Origin: Burkholderiaceae bacterium
GTDB lineage: Bacteria; Pseudomonadota; Gammaproteobacteria; Burkholderiales; Burkholderiaceae
NCBI GenBank assembly: GCA_947457745.1
Contig: CANGWT010000030.1
Coordinates: 1-14,449 of the forward strand
Direction of reading: 5' to 3'
DNA: 14,449 nucleotides
Part shown: positions 7,661-14,449 of the stretch, piece after piece
How the letters are laid out: the number at the start of each line of letters is the position of its first letter
Position numbering within the stretch: position 1 is the first letter of the stretch
Made by a program: the position numbers and the translations under genes
Notes under the pieces: generated by a model
Told to the model about the DNA's origin: nothing
Databases searched by the model: none
The model's input: only the letters and a program-made list of their open reading frames with translations

Positions 7661-9402
7661 GCCTATTCTCTCAGCGCCCTTTCTCTGATCGCACGGCTAG
7701 CTGGTTGCAGCAAAGTGGTCTGCACCCATTATTAGCAAGACTATATGCAGCTCGCGGCATTGATAAGCCAGATGAACTCTCTTTAGATCTAAAGCAACTA
7801 CTCTCTCCAGTAGAACTGAAAAACTGTATCAGTACTGCTACCCTACTAGCCGATATTTTGGACCGCAAAGAGTCTATGCTGGTAGTGGCAGACTATGACT
7901 GTGATGGTGCTACCGCATGTGCTGTTGCTCTGCGTGGATTAAAGATGTTAGGTGGGCCAGATACCCCCATTCAGTTCTTAGTGCCCAATCGGTTTACGAT
8001 GGGCTATGGACTAACACCAGAGGTAGTGGAGTTAGCCGCTCAGCAAAATCCCAAGCCCAAATATCTCATCACAGTCGATAACGGTATTGCCAGTGAGGCC
8101 GGGGTAGACCGAGCTCGCGAGCTCGGGATGGAAGTCATCGTGACTGACCACCACCTGCCAGGTGATCGACTGCCCAAAGCCACTGCAATTGTTAATCCCA
8201 ATCAACCGGGTTGTAGCTTCCCAAGCAAAGCGCTGGCTGGTGTTGGCGTCATGTTCTACTTGCTGGTTGCTTTACGAGCTGAGCTTCGTCAACGCGGTAA
8301 ATTTACTGCGCAAACTCAACCCAAGATTGAGAACCTATTGGATCTCGTGGCTTTAGGCACCGTAGCGGATGTGGCACAGCTTGATCGTAATAACCGCATC
8401 TTGGTTTCTAATGGTCTGAAACGTATTCGTGCGGGAGTATCTCAAGCAGGTATTCAGGCGCTGTTCCAGGCGGCTGTGCGCGATCCTCGTAAGGCTAATA
8501 CCTTTGACTTGGGTTTTGCTATTGGCCCTCGCTTAAATGCAGCAGGACGTCTGGCAGACATGACTTTAGGTATTCGCCTATTGATTTGCGATAAGCCCGA
8601 AGAAGCTATTGAACTAGCCTACGAACTTGATCGCATTAATCGTGAGCGGCGTGTCATTGAAGGCGGCATGCAAGAAGCTGCTCTCGCTCATCTTGCTGAA
8701 GATCAATTAGCCGGCACCATGGCAGAGCGTTCCAGCATCTGCCTTTGGAATGCAGAGTGGCACCAGGGCGTGGTTGGCATCGTGGCCTCTCGTCTGAAAG
8801 AACGCTTTAATCGTCCTGCGATTGTCTTTGCTCCAGCTGATGGTGCTAGCGGGGAAGAGTTGCGTGGTTCAGGTAGATCGCTGACAGGCTTTCATCTACG
8901 CGATGCCCTAGATATTGTTTCTAAGCGCGAGCCTGGCTTAATTCTGAAGTTTGGTGGCCACGCTATGGCGGCAGGCCTTAGCATTAGAAAAGCCGATTTT
9001 GAAAAGTTTGATACCGTATTTCAGCAGGTTGCCAATGGCTTACTGAATGATGAGTTGTTAGAGCGTCGTCATATTCATGATGGCCCACTAGATCTATCTG
9101 AATTCACACCCGAAACCGGCGATCTCCTGGCTGAAGAAATCTGGGGGCAAGGCTTTCCTCAACCCATTTTTTATGGGGAATTTGAGATTGGGCAGCAAAG
9201 TCTTATGAAAGAAAAACATCTGCGCCTACAGCTACGTCCGATTGGAATCGGTCCATTGGCTAGCAAGCCATTGACTGGGGTCTGGTTTAACCACACCCAA
9301 TCCTTACCAGCCAAGGCCAAGCTGGCCTATCGCCTAGTCACTGACCGTTTTCAAGGGCAGGCACGCGTACAACTCATGATTGAGGCTCACGACGAAGGCT
9401 AG
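7657..9402 (+). CDS. recJ: RecJ, single-strand-specific 5'-3' exonuclease
   Basis: RecJ degrades single-stranded DNA 5' to 3' in recombinational and mismatch repair. With the start at ATG 7657 (overlapping the upstream stop as ATGA) the protein has 581 residues, near the 577 of E. coli. An upstream in-frame ATG at 7603 would add 18 residues lying inside the previous gene and is less likely. DHH-phosphoesterase motifs appear in order: DYDCDG at 79-84, VDNG at 140-143, TDHH at 163-166 and GPRLNAAGR at 290-298. The DHHA1 part follows, with RGSGRS at 403-408 and GGHAMAAG at 433-440. A C-terminal OB-like region ends the protein. All catalytic motifs are intact. prfB begins 28 bases later. Confidence 0.96.
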   Translation: MSLFSQRPFSDRTASWLQQSGLHPLLARLYAARGIDKPDELSLDLKQLLSPVELKNCISTATLLADILDRKESMLVVADYDCDGATACAVALRGLKMLGGPDTPIQFLVPNRFTMGYGLTPEVVELAAQQNPKPKYLITVDNGIASEAGVDRARELGMEVIVTDHHLPGDRLPKATAIVNPNQPGCSFPSKALAGVGVMFYLLVALRAELRQRGKFTAQTQPKIENLLDLVALGTVADVAQLDRNNRILVSNGLKRIRAGVSQAGIQALFQAAVRDPRKANTFDLGFAIGPRLNAAGRLADMTLGIRLLICDKPEEAIELAYELDRINRERRVIEGGMQEAALAHLAEDQLAGTMAERSSICLWNAEWHQGVVGIVASRLKERFNRPAIVFAPADGASGEELRGSGRSLTGFHLRDALDIVSKREPGLILKFGGHAMAAGLSIRKADFEKFDTVFQQVANGLLNDELLERRHIHDGPLDLSEFTPETGDLLAEEIWGQGFPQPIFYGEFEIGQQSLMKEKHLRLQLRPIGIGPLASKPLTGVWFNHTQSLPAKAKLAYRLVTDRFQGQARVQLMIEAHDEG

Positions 9403-9413
9403 ACTGTAATAAC

Positions 9414-9430
9414 CCCCTTATAATTAGGGG
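9414..9430 (+). promoter_or_regulatory. Candidate prfB promoter -10 and start-proximal hairpin
   Basis: A consensus -10 TATAAT lies at 9419-9424, only six bases before the prfB ATG (9431), so transcription from it would begin at or next to the start codon. The same bases form a small hairpin: CCCCT (9414-9418) with AGGGG (9426-9430), 7-base loop. The right arm is the only Shine-Dalgarno-like sequence and touches the ATG. No good -35 was found at normal spacing. Function is inference. Confidence 0.35.
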
Positions 9431-10535
9431 ATGGAAGCCGAACAACTCAATATTATTTCAAATACCTTGTCCGATCTGCTCACCCGTGAGCAAGCACTTC
9501 GGGGGTATCTTTGACTTCGAAGTAAAGTCACGACGCCTTACTGAAGTTAACTCTATTCTTGAAGATCCCACCATCTGGGATGACCAAAAGAAAGCGCAAG
9601 CCCTCGGCAAAGAGAAAAAATTGCTCGATGGTGTTGTTGCCACTCTCACCGATTTAAATAGCAATATCACTGGCGCCCTCGAATTATTCGATATGGCTAA
9701 AGAAGAGAGTGATTTTGAAACTATTTCTGCTATCGAACAAGACGTTGAAAGCTATAGCAAGATCATTCATGATTTAGAGTTCCGCCGCATGTTCCATAAC
9801 GAAATGGATCCATGCAGTTGCTTTATTGATATCCAAGCAGGAGCCGGCGGCACTGAAGCCTGCGATTGGGCCAGCATGCTCTATCGCCAATACTTAAAGT
9901 ATTGCGAACGCAAAGGCTACAAGACAGAAATCCTAGAAGAATCCGATGGTGATGTTGCAGGCATCAAGAGTGCCACCATCAAGGTCGATGGTGAATATGC
10001 TTATGGACACTTGCGCTCAGAAACTGGTGTACACCGTTTAGTGCGCAAGTCACCATTTGACTCTTCTAATGGTCGCCATACTTCTTTTGCCAGTATCTAC
10101 GTATACCCAGAGATTGATGACTCGATTGAGATTGACGTTAATCCAGCAGATATTCGCACCGATACCTATCGCGCCTCTGGTGCCGGTGGTCAGCATATTA
10201 ACAAGACCGACTCTGCTGTTCGCTTAACCCACCTTCCCACCGGAATCGTGGTGCAGTGTCAGAACGACCGAAGCCAGCACCGTAATAGAGCTGAAGCGAT
10301 GACGATGCTGAAATCACGACTGTATGAGCATGAGATGCAAAAGCGTCGTGTAGAGCAGGATAAATTAGAGGCTACTAAAACCGATGTGGGTTGGGGTCAT
10401 CAGATCCGCTCCTACGTATTGGACCAAAGCCGCATCAAAGACTTGCGTACTAACGTTGAGATCTCGAATACACAAAAAGTATTAGATGGTGATCTTGATG
10501 CCTTTATTGAAGCCAGCCTGAAGCAAGGCGTCTGA
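9431..10535 (+). CDS. prfB: Peptide chain release factor 2, expressed by +1 programmed frameshift
   Basis: RF2 ends translation at UGA and UAA. The real gene is join(9431..9511, 9513..10535), giving 367 residues (E. coli has 365). Frame 0 from ATG 9431 encodes MEAEQLNIISNTLSDL and on to Leu27, then meets TGA at 9512-9514. The ribosome slips +1 on CTT (9509-9511) and continues with GAC at 9513. In joined numbering, the stop-codon-reading tripeptide SPF is at 207-209 and the peptidyl-transfer motif GGQ at 252-254. The residue four before the first Gly of GGQ, equivalent to E. coli 246, is Ala. The N-terminal MEAE...ALRGYLDF reads as family-typical across the shift. An ATG at 9486 in the second frame is not the true start. 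Confidence 0.97.
9501..9515 (+). promoter_or_regulatory. RF2 programmed +1 frameshift site
   Basis: GGGGG (9501-9505), an internal Shine-Dalgarno, lies three bases before the slippery codon CTT (9509-9511), which is followed by stop TGA and then C (9512-9515). This is the known RF2 autoregulation signal: low RF2 means slow reading of UGA and more frameshifting, hence more RF2. The core is identical to the E. coli site. Confidence 0.96.
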
Positions 10536-10569
10536 TTTACTACCCCTATTCCAGTTATTAATATTCCAT

Positions 10570-12126
10570 ATGAACGATCCAGTGAATTCCAATCCTAATC
10601 AAGCCGCAGCTACTGAAGCTGTAGATGAAAATCACATCATCGCTGAGCGTCGTGAGAAATTAGCCAAGCTACGTGCAGGTGGTATCGCATTTCCGAACGA
10701 CTTCGTACCGACCCACTTAGCTGCAGATCTTCACACTCACTACGACAGCCTCACAAAAGAAGAATTAGCCGCCAAGAAGGTGCATGTCAAAGTTGCCGGC
10801 CGCATGGTGCTCAAGCGAGTGATGGGTAAGGCCAGCTTTGCCACCATTCAAGATCGTAGTGGCCAGATTCAGTTCTACATTAATGATGAAATCAGTGGTG
10901 CCGATATTCATGGTGCATTTAAGCACTGGGATATGGGTGACTTTATCTCCGCTGAAGGTAATTTATTTAAGACCAATAAGGGTGAGCTCTCCGTTGAATG
11001 CAGCAACTTACGCCTGCTGAGCAAGTCTTTACGTCCACTGCCAGATAAGTTCCATGGTTTATCAGATCTAGAAACCAAGTATCGCCAACGTTACGTTGAC
11101 CTGATCGTCAATCCAGCAAGTCGCGATACTTTCAGAGCGCGTAGCAATACGATTGCTTCTCTGCGTCGCCATATGCTCGATGCAGACTTCATGGAAGTAG
11201 AGACACCAATGCTCCACCCAATCCCTGGTGGTGCTACGGCTAAGCCCTTCATGACGCATCACAATGCTTTAGACATGCAAATGTTCTTGCGTATTGCACC
11301 GGAGTTGTATTTGAAGCGCTTAGTAGTGGGTGGCTTTGAGCGTGTGTTTGAAATTAACCGCAACTTCCGCAATGAGGGTGTTAGCCCACGTCACAATCCA
11401 GAATTCACGATGATGGAATTCTATGCAGCCTATACAGATTACCGTTGGTTGATGGATTTTACGGAGGGCTTGATTCGCGCTGCTGCAATAGATGCACAAG
11501 GTACTGCTGTTCTGACTCACCAAGGTCGTGAATTGGATCTCAGCAAACCCTTCCAGCGCTTAACGATTACTGAAGCCATCCTGAAATATTGTGGCCAGTC
11601 AAATAAGAGCTATGAAGCGACTCAATTAGAAGATACTGCATTCATTCGCGCTGAATTGAAAAAAGGTGGCGAGGATCCAGACTCCCCTACCCTCAAGAAC
11701 GCTGGTGTTGGCGCTCTTCAATTAGCTCTCTTTGAATTGGTTGCTGAGTCACATCTTTGGGAACCAACTTACATCATCGATTACCCAATTGAAGTAAGTC
11801 CTCTTGCCCGTGAATCAGATACCCGCCCTGGCATTACCGAACGCTTTGAATTATTCATTACCGGTCGCGAAATCGCTAACGGATTCTCAGAGCTCAATGA
11901 TGCAGAAGATCAAGCCAATCGCTTCCGCAAGCAAGTAGAGCAAAAAGAAGCGGGGGATGAAGAGGCGATGTACTTTGACCATGACTTCATTCGCGCACTG
12001 GAATACGGCATGCCTCCAACTGGTGGTTGCGGTATCGGTATTGACCGCTTAGTCATGCTACTCACTGACGTGCCTAATATTCGTGATGTGATTTTGTTCC
12101 CTCACTTGCGTCGCGAAGAAGAATAA
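10570..12126 (+). CDS. lysS: Lysyl-tRNA synthetase, class II
   Basis: This enzyme charges tRNA-Lys with lysine using ATP. The 518-residue protein has an N-terminal OB-fold anticodon-binding domain, about 70-155 (KVAGRMVLKRVMGKASFATI), then the class II catalytic core. Motif 2 is FEINRNFRNEG (260-270) with HNPEFTMMEFY (275-285). Motif 3 is GGCGIGIDRLVMLL (485-498). The signature ends with the usual RDVILFPHLRRE near the C-terminus. An acidic, poorly conserved N-terminal tail covers about 1-20. The ATG 10570 lies 34 bases after the prfB stop with no clear Shine-Dalgarno, so it is probably co-transcribed with prfB. The prfB-lysS order is common in proteobacteria. Nothing is missing. Confidence 0.97.
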   Translation: MNDPVNSNPNQAAATEAVDENHIIAERREKLAKLRAGGIAFPNDFVPTHLAADLHTHYDSLTKEELAAKKVHVKVAGRMVLKRVMGKASFATIQDRSGQIQFYINDEISGADIHGAFKHWDMGDFISAEGNLFKTNKGELSVECSNLRLLSKSLRPLPDKFHGLSDLETKYRQRYVDLIVNPASRDTFRARSNTIASLRRHMLDADFMEVETPMLHPIPGGATAKPFMTHHNALDMQMFLRIAPELYLKRLVVGGFERVFEINRNFRNEGVSPRHNPEFTMMEFYAAYTDYRWLMDFTEGLIRAAAIDAQGTAVLTHQGRELDLSKPFQRLTITEAILKYCGQSNKSYEATQLEDTAFIRAELKKGGEDPDSPTLKNAGVGALQLALFELVAESHLWEPTYIIDYPIEVSPLARESDTRPGITERFELFITGREIANGFSELNDAEDQANRFRKQVEQKEAGDEEAMYFDHDFIRALEYGMPPTGGCGIGIDRLVMLLTDVPNIRDVILFPHLRREEE

Positions 12127-12130
12127 TCCC

Positions 12131-12160
12131 TTGGTGCCAGGCTCAAGTCCTGGCTGCCAA
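12131..12160. terminator. Hairpin between convergent lysS and isomerase genes, weak terminator candidate
   Basis: GCCAGG (12136-12141) pairs with CCTGGC (12149-12154) around CTCAAGT, extended by an outer TTGG/CCAA pairing (12131-12134 with 12157-12160) across a small bulge. It sits five bases after the lysS stop and 14 bases beyond the end of the convergent gene. There is no T run on either strand, so it is not a typical intrinsic terminator. Confidence 0.35.
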
Positions 12161-12173
12161 CCAGAAATACCGC

Positions 12174-12809
12174 TTACTTGACTATTCCAAATGGAATTGG
12201 ATCTCGATCTGACTTAATAGCATCTTCCAATAAGTCCAACCGGTCCTGACCCCAAAATGGCTCATCTTTATAAAAAAAGAAGGGGGTCCCAAACACCTGC
12301 CTTTTAACAGCCTCCTCTGTTAATCGGTTCACTTCAGCATCAATCTCTGGGTTAGTGCTAGCCTTAAGTAATTGCTCGCCATTTAAACCTGATTTATTGG
12401 CGACATCCACCATTACTTCTGAAGCTTTAATGTCCAAATCATCGACCCATAAAATTTTTAAGGAGTTACGAATAAATTCCTGCACATCTAATTTGTTAGC
12501 CATAGCGGCAATTAACATCCGATGCCCAATTACTGGGTCTGACGGATGGTGTTTTGGTTTGAGTACTAATGGTATGTCTCGTGCAATTGCCCAACGTTGC
12601 ATTTCAACGAATCGATAGGCCTGTCTTTGGGGTGGTCGCTTAGAGACCGGCAATCCACCGCTGACTGAAAATACTGCATGCAGATCTATAGGTTTGTATG
12701 TGACTTCTAGATCGTACTTTTGCACCAGCTCTTCAAATGCTGCATAGCCAATATAGGTATAGAGGGAAATAAAGCTAAAGTAGAAATCTATTTTTCTTTT
12801 TGTGGCCAT
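12174..12809 (-). CDS. 2-hydroxychromene-2-carboxylate isomerase family protein (DsbA/GST-kappa fold)
   Basis: A 211-residue thioredoxin-like protein of the DsbA / GST-kappa / HCCA isomerase family. Known members use glutathione in naphthalene and related aromatic breakdown, but many have other or unknown substrates. The N-terminal strand-loop KIDFYFSFISLYTYIG holds the expected active-site Ser at residue 15, followed by Leu instead of the common Pro. Mid-protein LQRW-like MQRWAIARDIPL and the C-terminal FGTPFFFYKDEPFWGQDRLDLL are family hallmarks. I chose ATG 12809-12807, preceded by AAGGG at five bases; an in-frame GTG at 12815 is less likely. It lies 13 bases after the Bug-type receptor gene, probably in the same operon, hinting at uptake and processing of one small organic compound. 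Family sure, substrate unknown. Confidence 0.88.
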   Translation of the reverse strand: MATKRKIDFYFSFISLYTYIGYAAFEELVQKYDLEVTYKPIDLHAVFSVSGGLPVSKRPPQRQAYRFVEMQRWAIARDIPLVLKPKHHPSDPVIGHRMLIAAMANKLDVQEFIRNSLKILWVDDLDIKASEVMVDVANKSGLNGEQLLKASTNPEIDAEVNRLTEEAVKRQVFGTPFFFYKDEPFWGQDRLDLLEDAIKSDRDPIPFGIVK

Positions 12810-12822
12810 ATACACCCTTTAG

Positions 12823-13803
12823 TTAATCTACTTTTGCTCCGGACTCTTTAACGAGTTTTGCCCACTGAGGCGTTTGAATTGCCAATTGCTTAGCCAGGTA
12901 TTCAGGTGAACTGGCCACAATTTCAAATCCCTGTGAAACTAATTGGTCTTTTACTGCTGACTGTTTTAAAGTCTGAACAATCTCTTTATTCAGTTTGTTG
13001 ATGATAGCTTGGGGCGTACCTGCTGGGGCTAAAACTCCTTGCCAAGAATTTAGATCGTAACCCGGTACACCTGCCTCAGCAATAGTAGGGATGCTAGGTG
13101 CGCCAGTAGATCTCTTGGCAGGACTAACTCCAAGGGCGGTAAGTTTGCCAGATCGGACATACTGAAGGGCTGCCGGTAGCGTTACAAACATGGCATCAAC
13201 GTGGCCAGCTAGCAAGTCTGCAACACCAGGGGCGCCACCTTTGTAGGGCACATTGGTGAATTTAATGTCAGCCATACTCTCTAATAGCGCTCCAGCAAGA
13301 TGACCTGGACTGCCACTTCCAGCATTGGCTAGTGTAATTTTTCCTGGGTTTAGTCTTGCTACTTCAATGAGGGAGCGTAAATTTTTAACTGGCAGCTTTG
13401 GTCCAACTAACAAAACTTGAGGCGCTGTAATTGCCATTGTGATGGGTGCAAACTGCTCGAGTTTATATGGGGGATTGCTGTATAAGGCGGGGTTAATAAC
13501 TAGACTATCCCAACCCAAGAGTAGTGTGTAACCATCAGGAGCCGCCTTAGCAACGTAACCGAATGCAATATTGCTTCCACCACCGGCCATATTTTCCACT
13601 ACAACGGCTTGACCTATTTTTTCAGAGACCCCTTTTCCAATGGTGCGGGCTAGGGTATCTAGGCTTGCACCAGCAGGTACCGGAACAATGATTTTTATTG
13701 GTTTACTTGGCCAAGAATCTTGTGCGAAAAGCGGGCTTGAAACGGTGAGAAGACTTAATGCAAAGATTATGCTTTTAAGTGTCTTATTTTGTAAGATTTT
13801 CAT
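12823..13803 (-). CDS. Bug-family (tripartite tricarboxylate) periplasmic solute-binding protein
   Basis: A periplasmic receptor of the Bug/TctC family, which is greatly expanded in Burkholderiales and binds carboxylates and other small organic molecules. From ATG 13803-13801 it has 326 residues. There is a clear signal peptide: basic MKILQNKTLK, hydrophobic SIIFALSLLTVSSPLFA, and probable cleavage after Ala27. Mature hallmarks are WPSKPIKIIVPVPAGASLDTLAR, then APDGYTLLLG, NVPYKGGAP and the C-terminal segment SPEYLAKQL. The open frame extends to an ATG at 13851, but those 16 extra residues would spoil the signal peptide. No good Shine-Dalgarno is visible. No TctA/TctB membrane partners are in the window, so it is an orphan receptor here. 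Ligand cannot be read from sequence. Confidence 0.92.
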   Translation of the reverse strand: MKILQNKTLKSIIFALSLLTVSSPLFAQDSWPSKPIKIIVPVPAGASLDTLARTIGKGVSEKIGQAVVVENMAGGGSNIAFGYVAKAAPDGYTLLLGWDSLVINPALYSNPPYKLEQFAPITMAITAPQVLLVGPKLPVKNLRSLIEVARLNPGKITLANAGSGSPGHLAGALLESMADIKFTNVPYKGGAPGVADLLAGHVDAMFVTLPAALQYVRSGKLTALGVSPAKRSTGAPSIPTIAEAGVPGYDLNSWQGVLAPAGTPQAIINKLNKEIVQTLKQSAVKDQLVSQGFEIVASSPEYLAKQLAIQTPQWAKLVKESGAKVD

Positions 13804-13894
13804 TTGAATACCAATCATTAAAAATGTAACCATATATGACATTGGACACAAAACAAACGATTAAATAATTGTTCCATTAGAGTGATTTGAATAC
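13802..13894. repeat. 10-base direct repeat in the osmC-Bug gap
   Basis: ATTTGAATAC occurs at 13802-13811 and again at 13885-13894. The first copy covers the Bug-gene start codon and the second lies just after the osmC stop (13902-13904). The surrounding 98-base gap is AT-rich and otherwise shows no clear promoter. It may be a binding site pair or chance. Confidence 0.3.
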
Positions 13895-13901
13895 AAGGCA
13901 G

Positions 13902-14354
13902 CTAACTAGCTGGATATAACTTCGTGCTTTCGCTATCAATGACGGTCACATTAACCGGAATGCCCAGGCTAACACTAGAAGATACGGTACAAAAATCCTG
14001 AAACTGCGCTAATACACGCTCGAGGTTTTCCAGTGTATTGCCTGGAACACCAATCCGAATTTCTACTGCAATCGCCAGAATACGTAAGCGGTTTTCAGCA
14101 TTTCTGCCAATCTCACAACTCGCCTTCGTTTCAATTGGCTCAGGATTTTGCTTAAACTTTCTGAGTGCAAAGAGCAGTGAATCAGACAGGCAATTAGCCA
14201 CTCCAGCCAACAAGAACTGTGATGGTGTGGCACCTTGAGATTTTCCCAGGGGTGGCGGCTCATCTCCATAAATAGGATCACGTTCTTCGTTGTAATAAAT
14301 AGCAAATTGATAGTCAGCTTGCTGAAATAGTCTTACGGAAGGTTCGCCACTCAT
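13902..14354 (-). CDS. OsmC-family protein (putative thiol peroxidase-type)
   Basis: A 150-residue OsmC/Ohr-superfamily protein. The best-known members reduce organic hydroperoxides with two cysteines; others are uncharacterised. Both Cys positions are retained: Cys55 in GVANCLSDSLL, at the head of the central helix, and Cys122 in DFCTVSSSVSLGIPV. GATPSQFLLAGVANC is typical of the family. The ATG (14354-14352) has GGAG five bases upstream. It follows the partial gene at the right edge after 28 bases on the same strand, so it is likely co-transcribed with it. The overall sequence resembles the general OsmC-like group rather than classical Ohr, so peroxidase activity is only suggested by the cysteine pair. 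Confidence 0.88.
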   Translation of the reverse strand: MSGEPSVRLFQQADYQFAIYYNEERDPIYGDEPPPLGKSQGATPSQFLLAGVANCLSDSLLFALRKFKQNPEPIETKASCEIGRNAENRLRILAIAVEIRIGVPGNTLENLERVLAQFQDFCTVSSSVSLGIPVNVTVIDSESTKLYPAS

Positions 14355-14382
14355 AAAAACTCCAATAACTTAAAACACCATA

Positions 14383-14449
14383 TTAATAGATAGCAGGAAT
14401 TAACTTTTTGACTCTACGCTGATAGTCTCGGTAATCTGGAAAACGCTCT
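14383..14449 (-). CDS. C-terminal end of a probable membrane methyltransferase / DUF1295-type protein (cut by window edge)
   Basis: The minus strand from 14449 reads 21 codons, ERFPDYRDYQRRVKKLIPAI-Y, to a TAA at 14385-14383. The pattern of an acidic-aromatic start, YxxYxxRV and a final LIP is typical of the C-terminal tail of isoprenylcysteine carboxyl methyltransferase-like and DUF1295/steroid-reductase-like membrane proteins. Only the tail is present, so the assignment is tentative. It runs in the same direction as the OsmC-family gene, 28 bases upstream of it. Confidence 0.5.
   Translation of the reverse strand, partial: ERFPDYRDYQRRVKKLIPAIY

Noticed and set aside
9486..9512. ATG 9486 as the prfB start
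   Set aside because: Its first nine codons are the frame-shifted image of the true N-terminus; the frameshift site and family-like MEAE start at 9431 explain the gene better.
13899..13912. CAGCT/AGCTG inverted repeat at the osmC stop as a terminator
   Set aside because: The stem is short and is not followed by a T run on the minus strand.

Overview
The window looks like chromosomal DNA of a betaproteobacterium of the Burkholderiaceae, most like a small-genome freshwater relative such as Polynucleobacter. This is inferred from moderate GC, a Bug-type solute receptor, an RpfE-type/phosphoglycerate-mutase-like gene next to recJ, and protein sequences of Burkholderiaceae style. No database search was possible. 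Almost all of it is core housekeeping DNA, densely packed, with one small accessory insert (a hicAB toxin-antitoxin pair).

Layout from left to right. Minus strand 1-374 is the N-terminal part of a Kup potassium transporter cut by the window edge. A promoter, an initiator tRNA-fMet (531-607) and a rho-independent terminator follow on the plus strand. A minus-strand block then runs leftwards from 6633: lolC - lolD - tatD-like - comEC. Its genes overlap or are only a few bases apart, so it is probably one operon. hicA and hicB sit directly downstream of comEC behind their own AT-rich promoter. The block links lipoprotein release to the outer membrane (LolCD), a TatD-family hydrolase and the DNA-uptake channel ComEC.

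From 6680 the plus strand carries an RpfE-type/phosphoglycerate-mutase-like protein of unknown function, recJ, prfB and lysS. The first two overlap by ATGA; the others are about 30 bases apart. prfB contains the classical +1 programmed frameshift (CTT TGA C after GGGGG), so its true reading frame is two joined segments beginning at 9431. A possible -10 box lies so close to the prfB ATG that a leaderless transcript is conceivable.

From 12174 to the right end, all genes are again on the minus strand: the last 21 codons of a probable membrane methyltransferase/DUF1295-type protein, an OsmC-family protein, a Bug-family periplasmic binding protein with a signal peptide, and a DsbA/GST-kappa-fold isomerase of the 2-hydroxychromene-2-carboxylate isomerase family. 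The last two are 19 bases apart and look co-transcribed.

I found no CRISPR array, insertion sequence, prophage or clear new multi-gene system. The points most worth a second look are the RpfE-like orphan coupled to recJ, the hicAB insert with its tandem promoter repeat, the prfB start region, and the Bug-isomerase pair.
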